Origin: Sthenelais limicola
Lineage: Eukaryota; Annelida; Polychaeta; Phyllodocida; Sigalionidae
Assembly (NCBI GenBank): GCA_942159475.1
Contig: OW804096.1
Span: 42,531,744 to 42,595,743, forward strand
DNA length: 64,000 bases
Direction of reading: 5' to 3'
In this document: one piece after another, positions 22,601-35,939 of the stretch
Layout: each line of letters starts with the position of its first letter
How positions within the stretch are numbered: position 1 is the first letter of the stretch
The notes under the pieces: generated by a model
What the model was told of the DNA's origin: nothing
Database searches by the model: none
The model's input: only the letters and a program-made list of their open reading frames with translations
Program-made: the position numbers and the translations under genes

Positions 22601-23738
22601 TGTTGATATATTGAATAAAGAAGTTGATGTAAAAACAAAAAAAAGATTAGTCTTGCTTAAGTCTTCGATTTGATTTGGTTTTAAAAACGAAATTGCAAAC
22701 AATTAAGATCTATCATATAAGAATCACTGCTTATAAGAGTCTCTGCTGCCTTGACAATCAGTGAATGGGGAGCACTAGACCTGCTGTACTAAGGCCCTAC
22801 ACACAACATTACCTTGGGGATGAGGGCTAGTCTAAATCAAGATCTTTGCTGCTAATACTAAACATCGTCTTTCAACCGGGGATATCAACCAGCAACTAGA
22901 GCTAATTAATTAAGCAAGATTCGTAACTCAAGCGCCTATCGTCAATTCATCAAAGCCCACGGTTTGCCAATTTGAATGATATCAAGTAGACAGTCGGGAT
23001 TTCTCATCCACCAATTCCATCTCTAGACGCATATAGATACATGCTAATGTGATATTCGGATATTAGTCCATCCGCAGGAAAGTTGCCAATGTGACACCGA
23101 CTTGGTTAAATGAAGCTGGGTAGAGACAGAATACCCAATTAGTGCTCGGGTTTTGGAGAAAATGGCAATTGGTAAGAGAAACCACAAGTCTAACAAGTGT
23201 CAGCATGAATTATTTTGACTAAAACCGTGTAGACACATTCCATATACGCCTAATTAGCCAGCGATCTTTTGAGACATTGGAAAAGTTATATGCTTCATAT
23301 TCCTCCTCATTTATGGTATTATGAAATAGCTCAATGATCTCCAAGCGTTCCCAAGCAAACGATACCACTTGAAATTGGATCATATAGTCCAGGCACTTTA
23401 GCGTGGGATCCAGAAAAAAAGAAGACTGAACTCTGTATGTGATAGAGGACAGCTGGGGCAACATGTGAAATATCATCTTCTCAAGAGATATATGAGCGGT
23501 CTCTTATACCGTGAGGTACAAGTAAATGGATGAGGTTGTTTTTTCATTCGACAGCATATATAACCATACACGTATTTTGCTGTGCTCATTTGAATAATGA
23601 TCATGGTTAATTTCTTTTATCGGATTTCCATTTTATTTAAATATATAGAAACAGATTTGATGTATCGTTTTAGTCAGTCTAGTATTTGTTAGAAATTCCA
23701 ACAAAAAAACTCAAAAAGAAAGTTCATACAGTACTTAC
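19689..23738 (-). other. Receptor intron 2 (4050 bp)
   Basis: Contains the large fold-back at 21028-21444. The rest shows short chance ORFs only. A minus-strand open stretch at 23219-23476 has no recognisable motif and I do not call it. Confidence 0.8.
21028..21444. repeat. Large fold-back element, arms about 107 bp
   Basis: The left arm (21028 to about 21134) contains AAATCGGGAGAATTAGTAGG, CTAACCCGGAAAATGA and GAACTGGGGA. The right arm (21337-21444) carries the same words in reverse complement (TGGTTAGCCCACTAGTTCTC, CCAGTTCGCATGCATTATC, CTAACCCGG). The centre is about 200 bp, also with CCGGGTTAGCC-like words. No coding sequence. Confidence 0.8.
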
Positions 23739-23922
23739 ATATCTAGTCCACATACTCATAGAAAGAATCTTGGCTTTTTCATGCAGATCCATCTGAATCA
23801 ATCCTAATCCAAAGCGTACATCGACAGTGACTGTGGAATTCCTTACAGGTCGCCCTCCCTTTCCAATTCTGTTGTATTCAGAAAGGAGTTTGTTGATGAG
23901 ACGTTTCTCGTCCGACATATTT
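23739..23922 (-). CDS. nAChR-like subunit, exon 2: N-terminal helix and first beta strands
   Basis: 184 bp, acceptor tatcccccag, donor AGATAT|gtaagtac. The first base completes Glu52 from exon 1, then come 61 codons (residues 53-113). The sequence has EKRLINKLLSEYN (the family motif E-x-x-L-x-x-x-L-x-x-x-Y-N), GRPVRNSTVTVDVRFGLGLI (R-P-V-x-N-x-S/T-x-x-V-x-V-x-x-G-L-x-L) and MSMWTRY before loop D. An N-glycosylation site lies at NST. Phase 2 exactly matches the exon 28.6 kb upstream at 52505. Confidence 0.95.
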
Positions 23923-24350
23923 CTGGGGGATAGAAATATAAAACCAATTATGTTCTTTGTCCCATGAATACAACTGTCAATTGATCGTCAGCTTTCCTAA
24001 ATGTACATACATACTCACGGCTGCAAGAGAGACACATAAGACCTGTATAATAATAATGAAAGAAAAATTAGCAACTATAGAGCTCATGTCAAAGCAGGTC
24101 TTCTACCACTTGGACACTACTCAAATGTTTGCTTCTGGTATTATTATTATATATTGGACATATGAGTTATAACTTGCATTCAAACTCGGGTAAAATGTTA
24201 AAGTACTTAGATGGAGATGAAAAAGTGTCGCCACAGTCACTTTGGTTAAGAACATTCGGGGCCTAGAGAACATTCATCATATCAAAGCTATGCTTTACAA
24301 AATAACTGGGACCTGATTTGTTGAATCAGGTCTTGTGTAAGTGTTTTTAA

Positions 24351-25220
24351 GGCCGTCGCACACAGTCAGGATTTGGAGGCTTCACGTTGAGTTCTATGAT
24401 CTCAATTTCCCCCATACGTCAACGGCCGCCTAGCCGACAAGATTTACATCAACTCCCGTCAAGATGTGCGTTCAATTTTCACGCACACATACAGGATTTC
24501 ATGCACGATTTGAGGCACACGATTTCAAAAACTTGTGTTCACGTCAAATATTCTAACTGCCAAATCGTGCACCAAACCTTGTATAGGTGTGTCTATGTAA
24601 AAATTGTTGTAGTCTCATAAATTAATGCTCACAATTAATTTTCTTTAAAGAATTTAAATGTATGACCGATTTTGTAATAAAAATCTAAAAAAAAATAAAT
24701 ATAGGAGCTGTGCCACGACGATCCAAATTATGGATTGACGTAGGCACAATTCCGATGGAGAAACGGTGCATTTGTACACATTTTATAGAATCAAACAAAC
24801 AATTAATGGCTACTCCTACTGTCCCAAAATTGTTGACACATATAGTAAAGATTATATACTACATATTAAAAGGAAAAAAAATGTATGTCATCGCGTTCAA
24901 AAAGTAATTGTAGCTGTCTGAAATAGACATGTTTAGGTAACATAGAACACTTGGAAAGCAGCAGATTTTGGGGTTCTCAGCCATGTTCAAAGCCCCATAA
25001 TTCAGAAAAAGGAAAAAAAAATCATATAATTATTGGCCAAATAATACTCTCTCCAAAACTGTTAATTTTATATAATTGTTAATTTTTGAATGTAAATAGC
25101 AAATATGAACCAAATCGTGGCCAGACTATTTCATGAAATCATGAGTGTGTGTGCACAATTCTCACGATCTCAGGTTTTCACCAAATTTTCCCTGAAATCG
25201 TGACTGTGTGCGCAGTAAAA
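24351..25220. mobile_element. Inverted-repeat element with CACACAGTCA ends, about 870 bp
   Basis: The left end TTTTTAAGGCCGTCGCACAC, then AGTCAGGATTT, is mirrored at the right end (CGTGACTGTGTGCGCAGTAA), about 30 bp with mismatches. Subterminal copies of AAATCGTG and GATTT..GTGTG words recur at 24490-24570 and 25125-25200. No transposase frame, so probably a non-autonomous DNA transposon. Confidence 0.6.
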
Positions 25221-26064
25221 ATGTTTATTGTATTTTTTATTTTTTTATGAATTGACTAGTTGGTATATAATTCCTTAGTGATACATGAATATATAGAAAA
25301 GTTAGATATGGATCACCTTAATGTATTAATGATAACAGTCATTACTTCTATACAAATTGATGGTTAACATAGAATACGGATCTTAGTAGAATTCCAGTAA
25401 GCATATGTTATTTTATTATGTTGTCAACTTTCCTGTACAACATAGATTTCCAAATCTTATCAGGTCCATTTGAGAAAAAACAATTCCTTGTACTGTAATA
25501 TTGTTCTCGAATGAATGTTCTTAGATAAGAATTTCATCATGGTTAATCATACATTGTATTATTAATGCGCTGTACCATAGTTGTCTATATGCCTTCGCAC
25601 ACAATTCTAGTTGTACCTAAGTATCCGACTACTTTTTTTTATTACAAATAAAGGCCAATAGAAAGTCCACTTTGACAGAACAGAAACAATAGCAATCAGA
25701 AGATCAATTTCACAGATATCAAGTAAAGCAATATTTAGATGTATTTCAAGATTGTCTGATCGTAGTCTGCTGTCTAATTTATAGGCCTTTGACATTCACA
25801 AACTGCTGCCAACTTCTATGATAATATTGAAGAAGGGCAATTTAACATCCGTACCCAAGAGATTAAATCCCAGATAAGCTTGACAGCAGTGAGGGCATGC
25901 CTGGAACACATCACGAATTCCCCTGTATTTTGAGAGACAATATATCTGGGCTGATTTGTGCTGCTGTCACGTACTTTGGTCACATCTAGCCCTTTGGGAA
26001 GGTTCGTCCTAATCGTTGTTATGTGAAACAGACACCCATGTCAACTGCTTGACCGGGTATACGT

Positions 26065-26298
26065 GGGTCAGATCGTCAGAAAATTTAGAATTCGCCTTCA
26101 CCAATCCTCTCAATCAACCCAAATTTAAGTCAGAAATGCGGTTCAAATACAGTTTAACATAACTAAACAGTTTGTTAGCATCGGTACAATACCAAATGTG
26201 GCTAGATATTCCCAGTCTTTTCTTTTTTCAGCATAGTCTAACATAATTCATACAATGTGAAAAACCTTCCGATTGTACATTTTCTGACGATCTGACCC
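26065..26298. mobile_element. GGGTCAGAT-family MITE, copy 2
   Basis: 234 bp. The left end GGGTCAGATCGTCAGAAAAT pairs with the right end, which reads ATTTTCTGACGATCTGACCC. The internal ACCAATCCTCTCAA word is shared with copies 1 and 3. No coding capacity. Confidence 0.8.
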
Positions 26299-29200
26299 AT
26301 GTATGCATTGCTATGTAAGTACTGTGAAAGCGGTTGACGTTTTATGTTATCGGTGGTTTTCGTTCAAGTTCAGATGGTTTAAGGCTAGTTGAACACGTTT
26401 CGATTATTTTCTTCATACTTATTTGTACAAATCAAAAGTTATCAAGATTAGATGCCCAGAAGGCAGAAAAACGAAATAAAGATTTATGTTCAAAGGTTTG
26501 TGGAAGTTAGGTTTAAATCGACTTCCAGGGTTTTAAACTAAATAAAGGTTTCCACCAGTTTGGCCTGAAAGTGGAATTATAATGAAAATTCCCAATTCAA
26601 CAGAATCTGCAAAGATAACAATTCTAGTGGAAATAATATAGACCAGCGGCCAGAGGCTGAATTTGGGAGGGAACCCCAACACATCGTACAACAAACTAAA
26701 TTTGAGGGTATTTTTATCTGTAAAATCTCATGGAATTTTTTAATTTGGAGAGGAAAATTGCCAAAAGGTTGCCAGCATTGCCAAAATGGACTGTTTCTTT
26801 GGTAATTAGTGATTAAATTTTGTATTCTAGACGAAAATACGTTTTTAGTGTTCCACTTCTACACTGTTATCAGAAAAACCCGATGGTATGCAAAAGGGCT
26901 ATAGCAATAAGTAGATAGGCACTGCCGTATGTCACAATCAACCATTTTGCAGACGAATGGGCGTTACAAAATATGATTTAGTTCCTTAGGGCCCTACGTA
27001 CATGATTCCCAATAATGATATGGCATATGATCCTAATTTCCACTGATATAAATCACATCCTATAGTACCTAGGCTATCTCGTGTTAACAGCATGATTAGA
27101 TATAAGATTAGAGGCGTTTCCATTTGGCAAGGCGCACTGCCTTCCTGGAACCAAGTAGGCCTACAGTGCATATAACGAAATGTGTTTATAGCCTTGGGTC
27201 CCCAGTAATAAATAATCATTATTGTGTTTCTAGCATTTTTTAATCTCTACGTATGTGATGTGTCATAGATAAATGAGTCACAAGTCACAGCATTGATATT
27301 TTCAAAGTGTTTTATTTTGAAGATGTCTTTGTGGGTTACGCTGTTTGTAGCACGAATACATTTACCAAATTTCAGGACAGTGTATCAAATATATCCATGC
27401 ATGTGTAAGTTCATTTTATAGAGTGTATTTAGCTGCTTTACTATAGTAAATGTCCACCCAGAAATATTGCAAATTTCTTTTGTCAAAAATAGAAATATCA
27501 AATTTAAAATATAGAAATACTTACTAGATGCCTGTTTACCATTTATGGAATTGACTCGATCTCATCTTTTCAAATATGATGATATCTCAAAATCCATTTT
27601 TTGCGAATTATGACTCATTTCCCCGAGACACATCACATATACAATATATGATATTGATTCTACAAATTCTATGAAATAGAGAATGTACTTGTTTGTTAAT
27701 CATCTTCACATTGCCATGTAATTTGCGTGTACATATATATCGTTCGATATGATATATAATATGTATTATTTATAATATATTCTAGTATCATATCTAAATA
27801 TTAATTTGCACGTATTCATGTTTGTGTTGTAGCACTTTTAGTGACAAAGTGAAGACACTCAATCATGGAAGCCAGGTTGTCACAGCACTAGACATAGTCT
27901 GCATTTTACGCATGAGCCATGGCACTTCGTAATTATCCCACCGCTTCTTTCATTGTAGATGTCTCCCAGTACAAGCATCCTGATTTCTTCGAATAAAGGG
28001 ATATATATATAAATCCTTTTATATTACAATTTATGATATATTTATTTAAGATATCTCGGTTACCTTTATGTCTTATTTAGCTAAACTAGGTTTCAAAACA
28101 GGCATGTACACTGCTCAGATGTGCATCTCTTAATTCTTCTGACTTCTTCTTTTGACAAATAAAAATACTTTTTATCATTTAATTGCACAGCATAGGAAGA
28201 ATGCACTGTAATAGCTGGGACTCTATAGATGTAATTCATATTTAATTGGACGCCGCCGTCTCCTTAAAACATAATTACGATATAAGGGCCAGAATAGAAT
28301 TGACTGAAAAGGATCCCAAACCCAGTGCACTTGTGGAAGGAATTGGATTCTGTGTGGGAAGGGTCCCAAACAAAGAAGACACATCGGAATCATCACCTGT
28401 GTCCTTAACAGCGATTCCCTAACACAATCCAATTAGGAACTCATCAACTTGGGAACAATTTGGACAAGATATGTAGAAATAAGAAGTAAGATCTAGAGGG
28501 ATTCCTGTAGTTAATTGCATCCGAGGCTTCCATTACCCTTTATTCTTCAGGCGTCCCTGTGACAAACGAATGAGTAACTTTGTGTTGAAACAAGGACCGG
28601 GGTCGTGATTGAGCACATTGTTATCAACATTGTCCTCAGGTCATAATAGAAAGACTGATGTGTCTCAGTTTCATACTAGAACATCACTTCCCCAATAATA
28701 TGGCTGCTGCTGTGCATAAATCTATTTCTCCCACTCAAGGATAGCACATCTCAAATCGGAAGGTTGGTAATCATCATCTTAGCCGAGAGGTGATGTATAT
28801 CCTTGCTCCACAAAAGATGAGGAGGAAAGGGAGTCGCCAGAAGGGAGGGTAAGCTTCAATAAAGTGTACCGTTCCCCTATAGATCATCAAGGCTCTTTTC
28901 AGACTCTAGCAAAGGAATAACAAACTATTGATCTCTTCAGATCCATGCATGGCTTTGGTGCACTTTTAGTCCATGGAATCGAGACATCGGTGAATATATT
29001 TGGTCATGGGCGTTGCCACAACTATCCATACCACGCCCCCTCCTCCTATGACGTCACACTCCCATTATTCTCTCCACCAATGAGATTGCGTCATTTCCTA
29101 TGTAAACAACCTCCACATGTTCCATTCCGTTAACCGCCACTTGCTTTCCAGCCTTCAACAGGACGGTTGTGTCCACTTGTTCAACAAAAAATTTCTTTTA

Positions 29201-30439
29201 TCTAATTGTATATATATATGTTTATGGTGAATAAACCTGGTGTTATCGTGGTTCAGGTCAACTTCATCTTGACCTCGGTTATTTAAATTCACAACGCAAG
29301 GACAGCATATAAGATTGTATCGTTAATTTGTAGCAAGGGTCTCGGACGGATGCAACAGATAAGGTTTCTTATCCAATATTCCTATCCAATTTGCACCCAT
29401 TCATTTTTTCTGGTGAGTAATACGTATTTTTTTACGATTCAAGACTTTAGAGTTCTAGTCGGAAATCTGCTGGAAGAAGTTAGGGACTCACTTGTGATCG
29501 ACTAAATTGCTGAAACATTTAAAGTTTAAAGTAGTCAGTAGTCCTAAAAGATGTTTACTTTAGACTTGACATGGCTATAACACTAAGGTGGATTTCATCA
29601 TTTCAATATTGCAAGTTATGACCCTTCCCTAATGCGATAACATACTAATCATCGTTTTGGAGAAGGATTATGTCAGAAATAATTGGATGAAGTAAAAACG
29701 CTTTTATACATCAAACACCGCTCTCGACACGGGGCACTCTCCCTAATCCCTGGTTACCAACGGCTACGTTCACTTTAATTAACATGATATATTATATATT
29801 CATACTTTGGAAGACACCATGCACACTTTGTTATGTTGTGGGTCGAAATACCACGTTGAACAAAGTTATCATTCATGTTCTATCTGAGGGATCGATATTT
29901 AATTATATCTTAGAACTGAGTTCTAAGAATGCCCCCCCCCCCGATCTTTCAAATGTGACGGCAGATAAGTTTGTCAAATTAAATCTAAAGAAATACAAAG
30001 AATTATTCAATTCAATTTAATGTAATTCTTAACAATGTAAATTGGAACGGATGAACAATCTAACTTCATACCTCTCTCCCTCTTTCTCTATTATATATAT
30101 ACTATGTCTAGATATATTTATATATATCCTTCTTACGAAGCTATATAAACAAGTGTTTAATCTTAGGAATAGATCTTTGTACCGGAACAAGTGTGCCACG
30201 AACCTCTACACTATTGCGCTGTATAGATAAATACAAACATACTACACACGCATATAGATATGCACATGACTTGTGTAGTTCTTGTATAGTTATCGAGCGT
30301 CTACGATGACATTGGAGAAAGAAAAGAATGTTGACTGGATGCGATCATGTCAAGTCAGCGGTATTCATTTCAGACAGTTATGTATGGAAGAAGTGGCTTG
30401 GACACGCAAAGACATTCAGACTCACTTGCAGCACAATAT
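26299..30439. other. Intronic DNA, no supported gene
   Basis: AT-rich sequence with short chance ORFs and simple AT runs (for example 27730-27790). A C12-type homopolymer lies near 29930. I see no protein or RNA motif. Confidence 0.55.
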
Positions 30440-30690
30440 ATATATATTATCAATATATACAAGAATCTTTATTTATCGTACACAATCATTATAAGAGTCT
30501 TTATCTCATCAATATAAGAATCTTTATTTATCTACACAATAATACAGAATCTGTATCTCATCAATAATCTTTATTCATCTTGTAACACATTATAAGAAAA
30601 TTTATTTTATCACTATAAGAATCTTTATTTATCTTACACAATATACAGAATCTGGATCCTATTAATATATAGGAATCCTTATTCATCCAT
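30440..30690. repeat. AT-rich degenerate tandem repeat
   Basis: Repeated words ATAAGAATCTTTATTTATC, TACACAAT and AGAATCTGTATCTCATCAAT alternate about seven times with irregular spacing. Both strands are AT-rich and no useful frame is present. Confidence 0.7.
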
Positions 30691-31604
30691 AAGTGGGCGT
30701 GGGAATTATGAGAAGGTTACAGGAAAACCCTTGATGTTTTAACCTTGGCTCATTTTTCATCTGCCAAATGTTGCATAACATATATGGGAATATTCCCATA
30801 GAATCTGTTTCAATGTATTCCATGCATGCATGGGGAAAATCGTTTCAATGGCACTTGGGTCTAGTAATTTTATGGCGTAATACATACAACCAGCTGACTT
30901 GTATATAGATTTTCGTATACTACTGCACCTTACATAATTGCAAGGATGAAGTCATATCTGACAAAATACATCTATAAGCAAGACGTGTGCATCATACTAT
31001 ATTATAAACCTGTGAACCCAATATTAAGGATGGAGAAATGAATGAATGAATATTTTTGTACGTATTTAGAATTGTTATCCTGCCAATCTTCCGTAAAATG
31101 ACAGTTGAACATAGACAGGCATGCACAGTGTACAAAGAATGTTATGACCAATTGATGTCATGCAAATATGAGGGTAATGGGCTCACGGGTAATAATTCAA
31201 TGCAGAATAACCATGGTCTTCTGCCCACTGCTAAATGGAGACTCATATTTGAACACATGGGAATGTATTGTGCTGAATCGATGAATATTCCATTCAGAAA
31301 CATATAGGGGTTTCCGCAGTTTTTTCCTATATATATACAATTACAAAAAGTCCTTCTAAAAGTACAGATGGTGCCCTATCTAGGAACGTAGCAAGACCTA
31401 TAACACAAACACAGAATTAATGACGTAGGACCAAAGGAGAATGATAGATTGGGTTGAATTGATTTATAGATTGTATATAAAATCATGATTAAATGTGTTA
31501 ACTATTTAAATATGGTTAAATACTATTTAAAATCTCATTCCATCTCTAGGAACTTATTTAGTCCGATTGTAGGCTCTCTAGCAATGTGAGTTTTTTCCCC
31601 AGAA

Positions 31605-31634
31605 GACGAGTTTCAGGCTGACATGAAACTCGTC
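31605..31634. repeat. Hairpin, 11-bp stem
   Basis: GACGAGTTTCA and TGAAACTCGTC are perfectly complementary around an 8-base loop. Weaker outer pairing (CCAGA with TCTGG) surrounds it, followed by GGCAAAGACCAGCCC. It may be the 3' terminal hairpin of a decayed retroelement. Confidence 0.6.
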
Positions 31635-32864
31635 GAAGGGTCTGGCAAAGACCAGCCCATTTTCTCCCCTTCCAGGTTAAATAGAATACAAAAGACACAA
31701 ATCCTCATTCTATCTCTGATACCCTAGCCTCTAGTCCAAACAAAAATTCCTTTCAAGAAGGAAACGTTAGCATATGTCTAGCAACGTGGAATTGGTATCA
31801 GTATAGTCCAGACTCTCACTAGTCGCTCTCACTTTTTAAATATCCAGTCTGTCTGATGTAGTTGTGGTAACAGGAACCCGTAGAATAGTACTTCCTCTGT
31901 CATTCCTCTTTCACAGTATTTCATTTACATTATCGGTTTTGGTCATTAATTAACAGACTGTGTCTATGTGCTCATTGGAAACTAGAGGTAAACAGCTTGT
32001 TAATGACTTGAATTGCATCTTTAACCTTGATCAAGCAAAATGCAGGCACCAGACAATATTATGACTTCTCGCTTGACAAACCTCTCAAAGCACAATGTTA
32101 TACAGTAATACAAGTTTCATCTATCAGACAGGGAAAGAAGAAGCCAGGATCAGAAGCCGGAAGTACCATCCCACTGTCTGAACTATAGGGTTAAGGCTTC
32201 CAAACGTGTACAGATGTTGCGATCGAGTTTCAAAGGTATAATACATACACTTGTTATCCCTCAAAGATACGCTATTATGTCCCCAAGGTCTGCCCCCATG
32301 CCCGCTGAATCACTTTGGAGTAGACCATTGACAATTCAAGATCATCTTAGATTATCCACCTTCTTAGGGTCATGTGTGGGGCCTCTGAAGCGTGCGCTTT
32401 CTATCTTCCTCAATTCTCTTAACCTGTCATAAAAATCAATACATACACATCGTAACAGGAAAAACTATTTGCCATGGGTCCTGGACCCAAGAATCCTAAC
32501 ACTTTCCTGACTTGCGATATATCAACCCAACTTTATGGTTGGTACAATCAAAGACATATATCCTTACAAATTCAGTAAAGGGAAGGGAACTTCAGCATCC
32601 TCGGCTTTTTTCCTGTGTTCATTTCAGGTGGGAATAAAGTTGACAAGAGGTGATGCAAACGTATAAACGATTTGGACACCTCGACTAGAAAGAAGAAACA
32701 TATCGAACAGGTCATGCTAGTAAGGGATTAGGGGCTTACAAGATTACAAAGATATATCCTGAACACGTCGATTGGGGATTCCTGACAATACCCACATACC
32801 CGACTGCCTGGCACATTCTATCTATAGTTTTGTCAGATTGTTACACACATGAGCAGTTAGAATG

Positions 32865-32920
32865 ACACATCAGAAAACGGGAACTCACCCCTTTGGGGTT
32901 CGTCCCGTTTTCTGATGTGT
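32865..32920. repeat. 56-bp near-perfect hairpin
   Basis: ACACATCAGAAAACGGGA (32865-32882) pairs with TCCCGTTTTCTGATGTGT (32903-32920). Pairing continues inward through an ACCCC/GGGGT segment, leaving a loop of a few bases. Stem length is in the range of a microRNA precursor or a tiny fold-back element. Confidence 0.7.
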
Positions 32921-35266
32921 ATCGATCAGTTTGAACCCTCCATCGTGCCATTTGCTATAATAAACAATCAATTTCTAATCAATCTTTTGTTTGCATTCTC
33001 GATATACAGAAAAAATAGTATCTTGTGCATCACTGAAATTTAGATGAAACATTTAAGGACAGAAAGTTTCCACTGATCATGGCAATAGGGAAAAGTTGCG
33101 AAACTTTTGGTCAATAAATTCGTGGTGTTGTGCAACAAACACCTCTCGCATGATAATTAATAGTTCTTAATGCGGTGCAACCAAAGTTGATCCTTTTATT
33201 TTCGACACAAATTATGGGTGCTCTCTCCGTCGTGAGTTTTTCAGATAAATCCAATAATTATGAAATAAAATTAGGTAATTCATTAATGCCACTTGCCAAT
33301 TCATAACACTTTACCGTTCGGAATATAGGGTTATAGATCTATGGGAGTGTACCATACCATAAAACTGGACATGTTTACGTTGTGTGTTTTCCAATGGTAA
33401 GTCAATGGGGGCGTACCGGACATAAGCAACCTCTTGACCCAATCATGGACTTAGTGAAGATTGGCGATCTAAAGTCATGGTCTGAAACCATGCCAGATCT
33501 GTTTGTGCTTTCGCTTTTGAATTTCTCTGCATGCCCCAAGATTCGGAAGTCTTCAGGCTGGCAGATACGGCACTTGGTTTTAAGTGATTGCAATAGCCGC
33601 GTGTACCAATCTAAGTACATCATACACATTTATGAAATAGAAAACCAATACATTAGCCATTATATCTAGAATATTAATGATACAATTCTTAAGGTTGATC
33701 TACAACTACGCTACAACGTGGTGTAACATACTGGCTTGTTGGTCTTCTCAGTAGACGGTATCTCTTGAGTGTGACCTTAATTGTCTGTCCAAGGTGGATA
33801 GAAAAAGATTTTTGTTTGTGCATGGAATTACACGGTCTTATCCACCAACGTCATAAACTAACGCTGGCTGGCCAACATGGGGACACATACCCGGCCACTG
33901 TACTACTATTGGTACTGATTCTAAAATGTGTACAACTGCCATGTGCATACATTCACGACCAAATTCCCAAACAATAGCGAGATAATGCAAGCAACGTATC
34001 GAGTACACCGCTAACCTAAACACATCTAAAGATGTCACTATGTCACGTTATGCGTAGGTAATAACCACCTTCCCTGCGTTAAAACGTAAGAAGGGCCGTC
34101 AATACGTTCGGACTTCCTATCTACTTCTAGGCAAATCTGTCAAATTCATTCCGCAAATAATGGTTCCATGTTAAAGTTAGACTTGTTTTCATAGTATCTG
34201 AGTACCGGATTCCTACTTAAATGAGCTATTTCAATGCTAAAATGGCCAGTTCACTGGTCCTATCAGTTCACCAATGGCCTCTACCAAGACCGACTGAGAC
34301 CACTATGTACGGTAGCTCAGTGTCCAAACCTAACGCAGGGTGATAGGTTTTGGTTAGTGTTGGGACATGTGTGATGCTTGCATTATCTCGCTATTGTTAA
34401 CTGAATCCTAAGTGTTTTACCTTGCTCGTTATCCTCTCTTACTCATTAAAACATTCATCAATCTAAATATTCACGGATAATAAAATCAGAAATCGCTTAT
34501 CAAAGATAAACCCCTTTTTGAAGTTCAAATGCCCATAGAGGAAAGCTGACAATAGAATTATATTATTAAATTTCCGATCAGTTAAAAGGACTCATTTTCA
34601 GTATATTATATTGTAACATCTAAACAGTTATTCCCCCCAAATTTTCTCTATCAAAATTCTACAGTATTTAATGTTAAGATGAAATATACTATATTTAACA
34701 GATACCAGATGTTTGTGTATTAAGTATCTACAATTTCACCTCTCTGTATTTCTACCACGTGGTAAATACACACTTTTCAGTACTATTTATTAAGTTATAA
34801 TAACATAGTGACGTTTTCTCAAAAAGCAGTAAAATTATCGTTCTAATTTTAAAATATTTAGAAATTTTGGGATCACCTTTCTAATCAAATTTATCCCTCT
34901 ATTACTCTGAATACAAATACTTATCTATTAGTTCACTTAAAATTAGTATTGCATAAGTACATAAAAGATAATCTTGTTATGTCGCATAAATAGGTAAATA
35001 AATAAATAATATATGAAGAATTGATGGGAGAAAGACTTATTTCTCGAGTCTGATGCAGTTGTACTAATTTCAATATTATTACTCATAGAGAATGCAGAGG
35101 AAAAAGATATGTTATGAGGCGTACCAGAAATTGTTGCCCGACCAGACCAGAAATTAAGTACTTGATGCCTGTACATGTACCACAGATGCATCGGATCTCT
35201 GATGAGAAGAGATACGTCAGATTCTTATGGTACAATCCCACTTTCGGTAGTGTTCTGTCCGATTAC

Positions 35267-35939
35267 AATTCACCTTGCAATTTCGTATATGTTTCATGCA
35301 GTAAAACTGAAATGAATGCTTTCATAACTAATCTGTCTGATGTCAATTCACCTTGCAATTTTGTATGTTTCGTGCAGTAAAACTGAAATGAATGCTCTCA
35401 GTAGTAATCTGTCCAATGACAATTCACCTTGCAATTTTGTATGTGTTTCATGCAGTAAAACGGAAACGAATGCTCTCAGTAGTAATCTGTCCAATGACAA
35501 TTCACCTTGCAATTTTGTATGTGTTTCATGCAGTAAAACGGAAACGAATGCTCTCAGTAGTAATCTGTCCAATGACAATTCACCTTGCAATTTTGTATGT
35601 GTTTCATGCAGTAAAACTGAAACGAATGCTCTCAGTAGTAATCTGTCCAATGACAACGCACCTTGCAATTTTGTATGTGTTTCATGCAGTAAAACGGAAA
35701 TGAATGCTCTCAGTAGTAATCTGTCTGATGTCAATTCACCTTGCAATTTTGTATGTGTTTCATGCAGTAAAACTGAAACGAATGCTCTCAGTAGTAATCT
35801 GTCCAATGACAACGCACCTTGCAATTTTGTATGTGTTTCGTGCAGTAAAACGGAAATGAATGCTCTCAGTAGTAATCTGTCCAATGACAATTCACCTTGC
35901 AAGTTCCTATATGTTTCGTGCAGTAAAACTGAAATAATT
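35267..35939 (+). repeat. 78-bp minisatellite, about nine copies, open as a 26-residue repeat
   Basis: Units start at 35267, 35345, 35421, 35499, 35577, 35655, 35733, 35811 and 35889, each with AATTCACCTTGCAATTT or AACGCACCTTGCAATTT. The second copy lacks two bases, which breaks the plus frame near 35370. From there a frame stays open to 35981. The unit encodes PCNFVCVSCSKTETNAL and SSNLSNDNS, with three cysteines. The minus strand is also open for 184 codons, and one further plus frame for 103, because the period is a multiple of three and has few stop words. Differences between copies are both silent (TCA/TCG, ACT/ACG) and replacing (Thr/Met, Ser/Ala, Asn-Asp/Asp-Val). Translation is unproven. 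Confidence 0.85.

Larger units (their letters stand above)
30691..35266. other. Intronic DNA with two hairpins, no supported gene
   Basis: Short chance ORFs only. The hairpins at 31605-31634 and 32865-32920 are listed separately. A short open stretch at 35114-35266 runs in frame into the 78-bp minisatellite and may once have been coding. Its RYVRFLWY word vaguely recalls BEL/Pao reverse transcriptases, too weak to call. Confidence 0.5.

Noticed and set aside
23219..23476. 85-codon minus-strand ORF in receptor intron 2 as an extra exon
   Set aside because: Exons 2 and 3 join perfectly without it and the residues do not match the ligand-binding domain.
31605..31651. Hammerhead-ribozyme-like look of the hairpin with CTGACATGAAACTCGTC
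   Set aside because: The catalytic core needs CTGATGA and CGAAA around the stems. Only CTGA and GAAA are present and in the wrong arrangement.
35114..35266. BEL/Pao reverse transcriptase fragment suggested by RYVRFLWY
   Set aside because: A single short word with no other RT motif on either side.
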